From an uncultured Christensenella sp. (GTDB lineage Bacteria > Bacillota > Clostridia > Christensenellales > CAG-917): a DNA stretch of 64,000 bases. Under the pieces are notes generated by a model that made no database searches, was not told the origin of the DNA, and saw only the letters and a list, made by a program, of their open reading frames with translations. The translations under genes and the position numbers were made by a program. Where the stretch lies: positions 186,001 to 250,000 of the forward strand of contig CAJTNO010000003.1 in assembly GCA_910577815.1 (NCBI GenBank). The letters run 5' to 3'. Shown piece after piece: positions 51,277-60,046 of this stretch; within the stretch, counting starts at the first letter, position 1, and the number at the start of each line of letters is the position of its first letter.

Positions 51277-53181
51277 CTACTCCTGCGAAGTATTCTTTCT
51301 TTGCTTATGACGATAGATTACAACCGCGGCAACCGCAAAAGCAAACACCGATACTATAACGCCCACTACTATAGTAAATATTTTTAATTCGTAAGTGCGT
51401 GCATAATCCGCCTTTCGTCCCCCGACAATAAAGCGCGCCGCCTTACCTTCAAAGCCGTTTACCTCGATTTCAATTTCATAGGTGCCCTTCTGAGTAGGCG
51501 TAAAATCGAAGCTATTTCCCTTATGATTGTAAACTCCGTTTACAAACCACAGACAATTATCGGCATCCTCCTTGGGTATATAATTAAGACTGTCAACGGT
51601 CAGCTTATAAGTTTTTCCGACCTCGCAACCGGACAAATCCTTTAACGGATTTCCGTTTAAGCTTGCGCTTATTTCAAATGAGGATACATTCTCTGCCGTG
51701 ACAAGCATATATCCAACGGATATTCCTACGCTTGCCTCTTTTACTGCTTCCTCGCCGTGTTCGTCACAGCTATGCCGCCAAACCGCTCTAATCTCCGTAT
51801 CGCCTACAACCGGCTTAGGCATATACGACGCTTCAAAGCCTTCCGCAAATTTATCCTCTCCCGCAAACCACTCTACCTTACCCTGTCCGTAATGCGACAA
51901 TGGCACAACGCTCAGTTTTAAAGGTATAGCTTTTAAAGCTCCCAAACGTTGTTTTAACAACGAAACGTCTGCCGTTTCGATTTTTGCCTCGCACATTGTA
52001 TATCCTATTAACGCATTTAAATCAAAAATCCTGCAATCGCCTACCGTCTTTCCACCCTCGGTTTTATTAAGAACCTTAGTCGAAGCTTTTTTCACGAGTC
52101 TTGCAAGCTCAACGGAATCCATTTCCTCGCCGTTATTTCCCGCCAACGCCTTATATTTCATTGCAAGCAGCGCCGCGCCGAATGACACTATCGGAGCAGC
52201 CATACTTGTTCCCGACAGAGCTTTATAATCAAATCCGCTATCGCCAATCACACCGTTTGCGCTGTATATATCAGCCCCCGGAGCGCACAAATCATATCCG
52301 TAGGTATTCCAAAAGCCGTAATTTGACGTATTACTCAAAACCGCTTCGCCGTTTACGTTCTTGTAGTTCATAACTCCTATAACATTAGGAAGCGCCGCAG
52401 GATAACGCTTGACCTCGCTTCCGTCATTCCCTGCCGCGGCAACAAGCACAGCTTTGGTATGCGCCGTGGACTGGTCCAAGCCCGCAAACGTCCTCGCATC
52501 AGACGATAACGACATATTTATTACGTCAGCGCCCTGCTGTAAGGCAAAATCGACGGCGCTTTTAACGTCAGCGCCCGAAAATTTATCCTCTCCCGTAAAT
52601 GCTACGTGATAGGACGCTTTTATAGGCAGAATTTTTATATATCGCTCTATATTAAGGGCGTGTATCAATGTTGCCACAATGCCTGCAACGTGCGTGCCGT
52701 GCCTTCTGTTTTCATCATCGGACACATCGTTCTCGGTATATATGGAGGGATTATGCGACACTGCTGTATTCTTAACAATAGGCGTGCCGTCTGACCTGCG
52801 CAATATTACGTCGTATTTCCCTGTTCCGTTGTTATCTACGGCTTCGTTATCCGTAAGCCCGCCGTCATTGTATTTCCCGCTAAACAGCTCGTGCTCAAGA
52901 TTTACTCCGCTATCTATTACAGCTATGACAACAGGATTATCTTCAAGATATTTAAAATCAAAAGAATCGTCCTGCTTCCAGTCTTCAACCGCAGCTTTAA
53001 GTCCGTCTATTCCTATTACGTCCGACCACCAGTCAAGCTCCTGATTTTGCACCTTATCCACATAACTAATCGGCAAAAGAGCGTCGGCAATTTCATAAGA
53101 AAACAAAAATGTAAGAATTGCGCTTAAAGCAAACGCAATTAAGAATACATATAGAGCTTTTCGCTTAAAACTGCTATGCAT
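51277..53181 (-). CDS. Surface-anchored subtilisin-like protease
   Basis: 634-residue S8 peptidase with N-terminal signal/anchor (8-28) and triad Asp90 (AVIDSG), His161 (HGTHVAG), Ser326 (SGTSMAAP); oxyanion Asn252. Residues 390-600 contain two or three beta-sandwich-like repeats (internalin/PKD-type character, for example YMPKPVVGDTEIRAVW). A C-terminal membrane helix (about 600-622) precedes a basic tail RHKQRKN, so the enzyme is displayed outside the membrane. It is alone on its strand; substrate unknown. Confidence 0.87.
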   Translation of the reverse strand: MHSSFKRKALYVFLIAFALSAILTFLFSYEIADALLPISYVDKVQNQELDWWSDVIGIDGLKAAVEDWKQDDSFDFKYLEDNPVVIAVIDSGVNLEHELFSGKYNDGGLTDNEAVDNNGTGKYDVILRRSDGTPIVKNTAVSHNPSIYTENDVSDDENRRHGTHVAGIVATLIHALNIERYIKILPIKASYHVAFTGEDKFSGADVKSAVDFALQQGADVINMSLSSDARTFAGLDQSTAHTKAVLVAAAGNDGSEVKRYPAALPNVIGVMNYKNVNGEAVLSNTSNYGFWNTYGYDLCAPGADIYSANGVIGDSGFDYKALSGTSMAAPIVSFGAALLAMKYKALAGNNGEEMDSVELARLVKKASTKVLNKTEGGKTVGDCRIFDLNALIGYTMCEAKIETADVSLLKQRLGALKAIPLKLSVVPLSHYGQGKVEWFAGEDKFAEGFEASYMPKPVVGDTEIRAVWRHSCDEHGEEAVKEASVGISVGYMLVTAENVSSFEISASLNGNPLKDLSGCEVGKTYKLTVDSLNYIPKEDADNCLWFVNGVYNHKGNSFDFTPTQKGTYEIEIEVNGFEGKAARFIVGGRKADYARTYELKIFTIVVGVIVSVFAFAVAAVVIYRHKQRKNTSQE

Positions 53182-53310
53182 ATTCGCTCATCCTCGATAT
53201 TCTAAAATAATTATATTATAACGATAGCTTTTTGTACATATCTAAATTAAAAAAGCATTATTTTCAAATGAAACCGACAATCTAACGATATATTTTTAAC
53301 ATAATAAATA

Positions 53311-53339
53311 AAAAAAACAGTCCCGTTTGACGCGGGACC
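53311..53339 (-). terminator. Terminator of the WG-repeat gene
   Basis: Stem GTCCCG/CGGGAC (53320-53325 with 53333-53338), preceded on the plus strand by an A-run that reads as eight T on the minus strand. Confidence 0.85.
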
Positions 53340-53347
53340 GATAAATT

Positions 53348-54244
53348 TTAAATCCAGGTAAGCTTATTCTCCTTGGTAACGGTTGCCCATTTACCGTCCT
53401 TTTTAACCTTAGCCTCTCCGTCCTCGAACGGTGTTGCCGCATCATACTCGAAAGGAATTATAAGCTCGTTATTCTTATTGATATAGCCGCACTTTTCGCC
53501 CTTGGCTACCATTGCAAGCCCGTCGGAAAAACTCATAGCAATATCGTAATCAAAAGGTATCGCTATATTATTGTCTCCGTCGATATATCCGCATTTGCCG
53601 TCAATCTCAACCGAAGCAAGACCGTCTTTAAAACAGAAAACCTCGTCATACATTGCGGGTATAACGGTCTTAAAGCCGTCGCTGAAGCCCCACTTGCCGC
53701 CCTTCATAATCTTACGCCAGTTGTCGATAGTGAGAGGCTCGGTAAGCTTCTCGGGTTTTTGCGGACGTTGCTGTTTTACAGACTGCGAGGTCTGCCTTTG
53801 TTTATTATCCGCGCGCCTGTCCGCAAGTCCGAACTTGGAAGTATGCTCCTGTCTTTCGCCTTTAACCGTATTTGTTTCGCCGCTTTGCTCGCGTTTCTGT
53901 CTTTTCGACTTTTCTGCCGATTGCTCCGTCTTGTTATTCCCCGACTTCTCGGCGTCTACTCTCAACGCCATTCCCGACGCGCGAAGCGAATCCTTTACTT
54001 CAAAAAGCATCTTCTTATTGAAGCCCTGTATTTTATACATATCCTTATCGGTACGTTTTATCAAATCACCGGCAGTAGAAATTCTGTTTTTAAGCAACAG
54101 CTCGCAGGTTGCTTCGCAAATACCCATTTCCTCCGTCGTTTTTGATAACTGCTCCGCAGAATATATAACGTCCGCAACAGCCTCGGTCTGAGCACCCTGC
54201 GGTTTTTTATTTTTGTTACGATAATAAAATTTTTTGTTAGCCAT
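53348..54244 (-). CDS. WG-repeat protein with RNA polymerase alpha-CTD-like N-terminal domain
   Basis: 298 residues. Residues 30-95 align with the RpoA C-terminal domain fold (RISTAGDLIKRTDKDMYKI, KKMLFEVKDSLRASGMAL); the Arg that contacts DNA (E. coli Arg265) is not conserved. Residues 96-170 are a Lys/Gln/Ser-rich linker. Residues 184-298 are about three WG beta-repeats (GKWGFSDGFKTVIPA, GKCGYIDGDNNIAIPFDYD, EKCGYINKNNELIIPFEYD). No signal peptide, so cytosolic. A promoter lies at 54262-54290 and AAAGGT is the SD. A domain-fusion protein of unknown function. Confidence 0.75.
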   Translation of the reverse strand: MANKKFYYRNKNKKPQGAQTEAVADVIYSAEQLSKTTEEMGICEATCELLLKNRISTAGDLIKRTDKDMYKIQGFNKKMLFEVKDSLRASGMALRVDAEKSGNNKTEQSAEKSKRQKREQSGETNTVKGERQEHTSKFGLADRRADNKQRQTSQSVKQQRPQKPEKLTEPLTIDNWRKIMKGGKWGFSDGFKTVIPAMYDEVFCFKDGLASVEIDGKCGYIDGDNNIAIPFDYDIAMSFSDGLAMVAKGEKCGYINKNNELIIPFEYDAATPFEDGEAKVKKDGKWATVTKENKLTWI

Positions 54245-54261
54245 ATTTAACCTTTACGTTT

Positions 54262-54290
54262 ATATTAACATAATTATAAGCTTTTTTCAA
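54262..54290 (-). promoter_or_regulatory. Promoter of the WG-repeat gene
   Basis: Minus strand: -35 TTGAAA (54285-54290), a 17-bp spacer, -10 TAATAT (54262-54267); leader about 15 nt. Confidence 0.6.
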
Positions 54291-54420
54291 GCAATCGGCG
54301 TAAACAATATAAATTGCCATAATAATAAGGTTAAATACGCAAGCAAAGCAACCAAATCAAATTGATAATCCGCCCTGCAACCGTAAAGTTGAGAACGATT
54401 TTATAAACATATGAAGTGAG

Positions 54421-54449
54421 TTGACTTTTGGTTATAGTATAGTTATACT
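54421..54449 (+). promoter_or_regulatory. Promoter of gene 54459, near-leaderless
   Basis: -35 TTGACT (54421-54426), 17 bp, -10 TATACT (54444-54449), nine bases before the ATG. The flanking GTATAGTTATACTAT is itself partly palindromic and overlaps the -10. Confidence 0.7.
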
Positions 54450-54458
54450 ATAAATATT

Positions 54459-56993
54459 ATGAAATCGTCAAAAAATGCTAATTTTCGCAGCGATAAGCAT
54501 CGCTATATGATAATCGCTGCCGCCGTTCTTTTAATTTCGGCGGTATTTTTTGCATCGTTGTTTAACTCAAATAATCCGATAGCGATTGCCGATGACGAGC
54601 AAACGTCTTTTGCCAATGATACTTTTTCGGTATTATTTCCTACGGTAAGTTATATACAAGCCGACGACCCGACGCTTATCGCCGCTAACGAAAGCTATCT
54701 TATAATCTACGACAAAACCGAATCCGCTATGTTCGTTCGCGGAGGAGACAGAATTGGCACCTACGCATTTCCCCTCGACATCGAAAACGTCGAATATATA
54801 AAAGCGGTCGGCAATACCGCATTTATTCACGCCGACGGTGAAAATTATACCGTCGACATCAGCAACACCTCCGCTACCCCGATTAAACGCGAGCTTTCCT
54901 CGCCCGAGAACGCCAACTATTTCAGAAGCGACGGAAAGTATCTTTATGCCAAAAACGGATACGGAGCGATTTCCATTTACGACGAAAATCTTGAAATAGT
55001 GACCTTTGAGTACGAAGCCGAGGACGGCACAAAGAGCGTGACGGTTGACAACCACACATATGTAGACTCCACAAGCAATCCGGTCTTTGCAGGCGAACAG
55101 GTTCTGGCAGGCAACAACCATTTGTTATATTTCTTTAAAACTGTACAGAGCGACCCGTACTTTATCGTTTACGACCCCGTATTGCAAAAAGAGCTTGTAA
55201 ACGAATTTATGCATAACTATATAACCGAAGCGTATGTAGGCGACAACATAATAGTAGGACAACTGGCTCGCGGACTGGACGAAACAAAAAACACGCGCCT
55301 TGTGGGCATAGACAAAAACACGGGAGCAACCCTGTTCCCCTCGGATATTACTCCCGATAGCTTTTGTGTTTTCGGCGACAAACTGTATACCATAGAAGGC
55401 AAGCAAATTATGACTTACACGCTTGAAAAGTCTGCCGACGGCGCATATACGGGCTTCAGAAAGATATCCACCATCAGTATGGCGGGCGACGACGCATATC
55501 ATTTGGACAGTCCTAATGACGTTGCTGTGTTCGGAGCGGACCTTGCGGTTGCCGACACCGATAACAAACGCGTAGGATTTATAAACTCCGCGTCGATTAT
55601 GACTTCTATAGAACTTAACGCCTCGCCGCTTCGTATAACCTCTGACAAAACAGGAGTATATGCCCTGTGCGACAATCAAAAGGTATACAAAATAGAAAGC
55701 AATCAGATTGTACAGACGCTGACTACCGAAGGCGCTGTCGATATTACCTATCTCGATAAGCTTTATTTCATAGACGAAAACGGTCTTTATACGTTGCTTG
55801 GCGGCGAAAAACTGCCGCTTGCCGAGATACAGAACGCGAGACGGCTGACCTCCGCCAAAGATGGCACTAATCTATACCTGCTTAAGGACAACTCTATTGA
55901 AGTATATACCGTCAACGGAACGCACATATGCTCGCTTACGGGAGATTTTAATGACGTCAAGGATATATCGGTAGACTACGCAGGTCAGATATTTGCTTTG
56001 CGTGAAAACGGCTTTGACGTTTATATAAACGAAAACGGCAGTCTGATAAAATTCTCATCAACCGATTTTTACAATGCTACGGCGCACGTAAAAGCAAACT
56101 CCGTTTGCGTAGAGGACTCCTCTTTATACTTCTCAAGCTTTGAATGCCTTATAGGCAAATCCGAGGTAAAAGCTTATTCAAAGGACAGCTATATATCGGC
56201 TCCGTATGTTCCCGCAGGGAATGTACCCTATCGCTTTGCTAAGCTTAAAGAAAATGCGACCTCGTTTGCAATCCCGTCCGACGGCAGAATGGAGGGAATA
56301 TTCCCCGCCCCCGCAGAAACCGTACTCATCCTTGAAAGCGGAAAGATGGACGGAGGATTTGAATACGCGCTGTTAAACGGCGAATTCTTTAAAGTGAGAT
56401 TATCTGACTTTGAAAACGTGGATATTAACAACAAGGAAGGCGATTATGCCGCAAAGCGCAATACTTACCTGTATGCGTACCCGGGAACGGATAACGGTAA
56501 AATACAGGCGCTCAGCGGTACACGATTTGACCTTGTAAGCGACTGCGCAGACTTTGAAAATTCCAAATGGCTTAGAGTATTATACAATGAAAAAATATAC
56601 TTTATAGCTTCCGACGACTGCGGCGAGTATATTGAGCTTATTCCCGAAGAAAACAGGAAGTACGGCAGAGCGAAAGCAAAGCGCGTAGGAGGTCTTGTCG
56701 GCATCTACGCGGACGCAACCGACGGCGCGGAGGTTCTGCTTCAAATCGTAGACGGAACGCAAATCGAGGTGCTTGACGCTTTGGACAAGTATTATCTGAT
56801 AAGATATAACGACACTGTAGGCTATATGCTGAAAACAGAGGTGCAAATAGACGGATTGACTACCGTGCAAATCATATCCATTGTAGTCGCCTGCATAGTC
56901 GCAGTAGCGGGTGTCGGCATTTTTATTGCCATTGAGATTACAAAAAAGAAATCCTTGGAAGCTCAGCGAAAAGCCGAAAAGAAACAAAAATAA
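54459..56993 (+). CDS. Large surface beta-repeat protein, membrane-anchored at both ends
   Basis: 844 residues. Signal or anchor helix at about 16-35. The bulk (60-640) consists of short repeated beta strands with propeller character (GDKLYTIEGK, NDVAVFGADLAVADTDNKRVG, KLYFIDENGLYTL). Residues 690-740 and 757-808 look like SH3-type modules (GIYADATDGAEVLLQIVDG, YYLIRYNDTVGYML). A C-terminal membrane helix (about 810-832) precedes a Lys-rich cytosolic tail. Topology matches the subtilase at 51277. No enzyme motif is visible. No SD; promoter directly upstream. Function unknown. Confidence 0.7.
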   Translation: MKSSKNANFRSDKHRYMIIAAAVLLISAVFFASLFNSNNPIAIADDEQTSFANDTFSVLFPTVSYIQADDPTLIAANESYLIIYDKTESAMFVRGGDRIGTYAFPLDIENVEYIKAVGNTAFIHADGENYTVDISNTSATPIKRELSSPENANYFRSDGKYLYAKNGYGAISIYDENLEIVTFEYEAEDGTKSVTVDNHTYVDSTSNPVFAGEQVLAGNNHLLYFFKTVQSDPYFIVYDPVLQKELVNEFMHNYITEAYVGDNIIVGQLARGLDETKNTRLVGIDKNTGATLFPSDITPDSFCVFGDKLYTIEGKQIMTYTLEKSADGAYTGFRKISTISMAGDDAYHLDSPNDVAVFGADLAVADTDNKRVGFINSASIMTSIELNASPLRITSDKTGVYALCDNQKVYKIESNQIVQTLTTEGAVDITYLDKLYFIDENGLYTLLGGEKLPLAEIQNARRLTSAKDGTNLYLLKDNSIEVYTVNGTHICSLTGDFNDVKDISVDYAGQIFALRENGFDVYINENGSLIKFSSTDFYNATAHVKANSVCVEDSSLYFSSFECLIGKSEVKAYSKDSYISAPYVPAGNVPYRFAKLKENATSFAIPSDGRMEGIFPAPAETVLILESGKMDGGFEYALLNGEFFKVRLSDFENVDINNKEGDYAAKRNTYLYAYPGTDNGKIQALSGTRFDLVSDCADFENSKWLRVLYNEKIYFIASDDCGEYIELIPEENRKYGRAKAKRVGGLVGIYADATDGAEVLLQIVDGTQIEVLDALDKYYLIRYNDTVGYMLKTEVQIDGLTTVQIISIVVACIVAVAGVGIFIAIEITKKKSLEAQRKAEKKQK

Positions 56994-57019
56994 CACAAAA
57001 TACCGACAAATATTAAACT

Positions 57020-57045
57020 AAAATCCACCCGGTCGGGTGGATTTT
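57020..57045. terminator. Bidirectional terminator, gene 54459 / LOG-like gene
   Basis: Arms AAAATCCACCC (57020-57030) and GGGTGGATTTT (57035-57045) with a four-base loop. Confidence 0.9.
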
Positions 57046-57064
57046 TATAAATTGACATTTATTA

Positions 57065-57625
57065 TTACGGCTTTATTCCCTGATGATAATCGTTATACTG
57101 TCCTATATATCTTTCAAGAACGGCGATAGCCTCGTCGGCATTCTTCACTCCGAATACCTTATCCTCCTCTATCTGCTCATATCTGATGCGATAATCAAGT
57201 CTTTTCCCTGCTATCTTCGCACTCCAACCGTCGCCGTCCTCAAATGCCAGTATAAGCCGCTTAAGAGTCCAGGCGGTAGACAGCTCGCAAAGCGTTCCCG
57301 CTCCTCCGCCGACCGCAATAACCGCGTCCGAGTTTGCAACAATGATATTTCTATACAAATCAAGTCCTGTAGCTATAACTATATCTGCAAAGCCGTTTGA
57401 TTTTGTACGGTCGAAGTACGGCAGAATTGCAATAGTATCGCCGTCCTGATAAAATTCGGAGGCGCGCGCTCCTTCAAAAGCCGCTTGCATTACTCCGCCC
57501 ATTCCGCCCGACACCACGCGGTAGCCGTTATCGACAAGAGCCTTTCCCATTGCATAAGCAAACGCTTTCTTATTGCTGTCATCGTCCACTATCGCGTCGC
57601 CTATGATAGATACTAATTTTTTCAT
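57065..57625 (-). CDS. LOG-like (SLOG superfamily) protein, TIGR00725 type
   Basis: 186 residues with Rossmann-like fold. GGMGGVMQAAFEGA and the AVGGGAGTLCELSTAW motif (resembling the PGGxGTxxE of cytokinin-activating LOG proteins) are clear, along with IAILPYFDRT. The family binds nucleotide or nucleotide-derived ligands; enzymatic activity is not established for this subgroup. The open frame begins with GTG at 57631; GAGG five bases before the ATG at 57625 selects the later start. Single gene. Confidence 0.8.
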   Translation of the reverse strand: MKKLVSIIGDAIVDDDSNKKAFAYAMGKALVDNGYRVVSGGMGGVMQAAFEGARASEFYQDGDTIAILPYFDRTKSNGFADIVIATGLDLYRNIIVANSDAVIAVGGGAGTLCELSTAWTLKRLILAFEDGDGWSAKIAGKRLDYRIRYEQIEEDKVFGVKNADEAIAVLERYIGQYNDYHQGIKP

Positions 57626-57787
57626 TTTCACCTCACATATACGGTCATTATACGGTCTATATTATTTTCTGCCACTGAATTTTAAATATTCAACCAATTT
57701 TTTAATTATATTAACATAAAAAACACTCTATTTCAATATTGCGTATTTAAAAGCATTGCACTTGTATACAAAAAATTATAATTTATG

Positions 57788-57815
57788 CATAAAAGAGCCA
57801 TAAATCCTGCATAAA
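57788..57815. repeat. Three CATAAA direct repeats, 11-bp period
   Basis: CATAAA at 57788, 57799 and 57810, spaced exactly one helical turn apart, immediately upstream of the -35 at 57828. The layout fits an activator or repressor array. No specific regulator is recognised. Confidence 0.4.
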
Positions 57816-57827
57816 GAAAAATAACTA

Positions 57828-57856
57828 TTGATATTTTGGGGTAAATATGCTAAAAT
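57828..57856 (+). promoter_or_regulatory. Promoter of the aminotransferase gene
   Basis: -35 TTGATA (57828-57833), a 17-bp spacer ending in TGC, -10 TAAAAT (57851-57856): an extended -10 promoter. Predicted leader about 40 nt. The rest of the gap 57632-57902 is AT-rich and holds no gene. Confidence 0.7.
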
Positions 57857-57902
57857 TGTAAAACTTAACATACATTTTAACATCACAAAATACGAGGACG
57901 TT

Positions 57903-59090
57903 ATGATTGACTATAACTCAATACTTAATCCCGTAGCTCGAGATATAAAGCCGTCGGGAATAAGAAAATTTTTCGGAATTGCCGCAACAAGAAAGGATTG
58001 CCTGTCATTGGGCGTAGGCGAGCCTGATTTTTCAACGCCCACGATTTTCAGCCAGGCAGGAATAAAGAGCATAAACGCAGGTAAAACCCACTACACCGCA
58101 AACGCAGGACTTTTGGAGCTTCGCGACCTTATTTCCAAATATACAAAGCAGTTTATAGGAGTTGAATACGACCCCGAGGATGAAATTTTAATAACGGTCG
58201 GAGCTTCGGAGGGAATAGACGCCGCACTGCGCGCCGTATGCGCTCCGGGGGACGAAATACTGATTCCCGAGCCTTGCTTTGTTTGCTATGCGCCGCTCGT
58301 ATCTCTTTGCGGAGCTATACCTGTGCCCATCGAATGCACAATCGACGATGAATTCAAGCTTACTCCCACCCTTCTCGAGGAAAAAATCACCGATAAGACT
58401 AAGGGACTTCTTCTCGCCTATCCCAATAATCCCACAGGCGCGGTGATGGAGGAGAACGACCTCAAAAAAATAGTTCCTATAATAGAAAAACATAATCTTA
58501 TTGTTTTCAGCGACGAGATATACGGCGAGCTTGTATACGACGGTCTTAAATTTACGTCCATCGCGTCTATCGGAGATATGCGCGAACGCACTATAGTCAT
58601 AAGCGGCTTTTCGAAGTATTTCGCTATGACGGGCTGGCGACTCGGTTACGTATGCGCGCCTCGACAGATAATAGAGGTAATGCACAAAATTCACCAATAT
58701 TCCGTGATGTGCGCGTCAACAGTCGCTCAGTATACAGCGTACGAAGCTCTTAACACCTCTCTCAAAAACGGCTTTAAAGAGGTCCACGAAATGATGCTCG
58801 TCTACGACACGCGCCGCAAATACATACTTAAACGTTTAAATGAAATGGGACTTGACTGCTTTACTCCGCGCGGTGCGTTCTATGTTTTCCCAAGCGTAAA
58901 ATCCACGGGAATGGACGGAGAAGAATTTGCCTATGCTCTGCTCGACGCCAAAAACGTTGCTGTTGTTCCGGGCGGCGCATTCGGCGCAAGCGGAAAGGAT
59001 TTTATCAGGATAAGCTATGCGTATTCGCTTGACGTGATAGAAAAGGCTTTTGATTTAATCGAAGAATTCCTGCGCGAAATAAGAGGCTGA
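57903..59090 (+). CDS. Class I/II aminotransferase
   Basis: PLP transaminase of the aspartate aminotransferase fold-type I group (AspB/PatA-like). Lys238 in SGFSKYFAMTGWRLG binds PLP; YPNNPTGAVME and SDEIYGELVYDG are standard. 395 residues. The frame extends upstream to a TTG inside the promoter's -35 box, so I start at ATG 57903 with GAGG upstream. Substrate not determined by sequence. It is alone, convergent with folD. Confidence 0.88.
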   Translation: MIDYNSILNPVARDIKPSGIRKFFGIAATRKDCLSLGVGEPDFSTPTIFSQAGIKSINAGKTHYTANAGLLELRDLISKYTKQFIGVEYDPEDEILITVGASEGIDAALRAVCAPGDEILIPEPCFVCYAPLVSLCGAIPVPIECTIDDEFKLTPTLLEEKITDKTKGLLLAYPNNPTGAVMEENDLKKIVPIIEKHNLIVFSDEIYGELVYDGLKFTSIASIGDMRERTIVISGFSKYFAMTGWRLGYVCAPRQIIEVMHKIHQYSVMCASTVAQYTAYEALNTSLKNGFKEVHEMMLVYDTRRKYILKRLNEMGLDCFTPRGAFYVFPSVKSTGMDGEEFAYALLDAKNVAVVPGGAFGASGKDFIRISYAYSLDVIEKAFDLIEEFLREIRG

Positions 59091-59116
59091 CCAAAAACTA
59101 AAACATTGGCTTACTT

Positions 59117-59153
59117 TAATAAAAACAAACGTCGAACGCGTTTGTTTTTATTA
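59117..59153. terminator. Bidirectional terminator, aminotransferase / folD
   Basis: Perfect 15-bp arms (59117-59131 with 59139-59153) around a seven-base loop, rich in A and T outside the CG core. Confidence 0.85.
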
Positions 59154-59186
59154 CATTTAATATTTTTATAATCCGTCAAATAATAA

Positions 59187-60038
59187 TTATTTTGCTGTGC
59201 TTTTATATGCCTGCAACGTGTTAGCTATAAGCATAGTAACGGTCATCGGTCCTACTCCGCCGGGAACGGGAGTGATATACGAGCACTTTTCTGCAACGTC
59301 GGCATAATCGACGTCGCCGCACAGCTTTCCGTTTTCATCTCTGTCCATACCGACGTCTATTACAACCGCGCCGTCCTTAACCATATCAGCCTTTAAAAAC
59401 TTGGCTTTACCTATGGCTACTACTACTATATCCGCACTGCTTGTAACTTCCTTTAAATTTTTTGTACGGGAATGGCATAACGTAACCGTGCAATTTCTGT
59501 CAAGCAAAAGCTGTGCCATCGGCTTTCCTACAAGATTAGAGCGACCTATAACAACCGCATTCCTACCCTCGAGAGGAATACCGTAAAAATCCAACAGTTT
59601 CATAACTCCATAGGGAGTGCAGGCAATAAGGCTGTCGCGCCCCGTCCACAGCCTGCCCTTTTGTGCCGCAGTACAACCGTCAACGTCCTTATCGGGATGA
59701 ATAAGGTCTATAAGCTTGTTTTCGTCCAAATGCTTCGGAATAGGCAGTTGTAATATCATACCCGATACGTCTGGATTTTGATTAAGCTGTTCTATTGTAT
59801 CGGCAACGTCCTCAAATGTGCTTTCCTCGGGCAGCTTGCAAAGATAGGACTTTATCCCGACCTCCTCGCAGGCTTTGATTTTATTGCGAACATACACCTC
59901 TGACGCAGGATTATTTCCTACAAAGATAACGGCAAGACCAATTTCTCTGTCATATCCCTTAGACTTTAGCTCCGCGACCTCTTTGGCAATCTGCTCACGC
60001 GTTTTGGCAGCAACAAGTTTTCCGTCTATTATCTGCAT
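59187..60038 (-). CDS. folD: FolD, methylenetetrahydrofolate dehydrogenase/cyclohydrolase
   Basis: Bifunctional enzyme interconverting 5,10-methylene-, methenyl- and 10-formyl-tetrahydrofolate, the donor for purine synthesis. Catalytic Tyr49 and Lys53 in YVRNKIKAC; GMILQLPIPKHL; VIGRSNLVGKP; TPVPGGVGPMTVTML. 283 residues. It follows purL by eight bases in the pur operon. SD AAGGTGG. Confidence 0.95.
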   Translation of the reverse strand: MQIIDGKLVAAKTREQIAKEVAELKSKGYDREIGLAVIFVGNNPASEVYVRNKIKACEEVGIKSYLCKLPEESTFEDVADTIEQLNQNPDVSGMILQLPIPKHLDENKLIDLIHPDKDVDGCTAAQKGRLWTGRDSLIACTPYGVMKLLDFYGIPLEGRNAVVIGRSNLVGKPMAQLLLDRNCTVTLCHSRTKNLKEVTSSADIVVVAIGKAKFLKADMVKDGAVVIDVGMDRDENGKLCGDVDYADVAEKCSYITPVPGGVGPMTVTMLIANTLQAYKSTAK

Positions 60039-60046
60039 AATCCACC

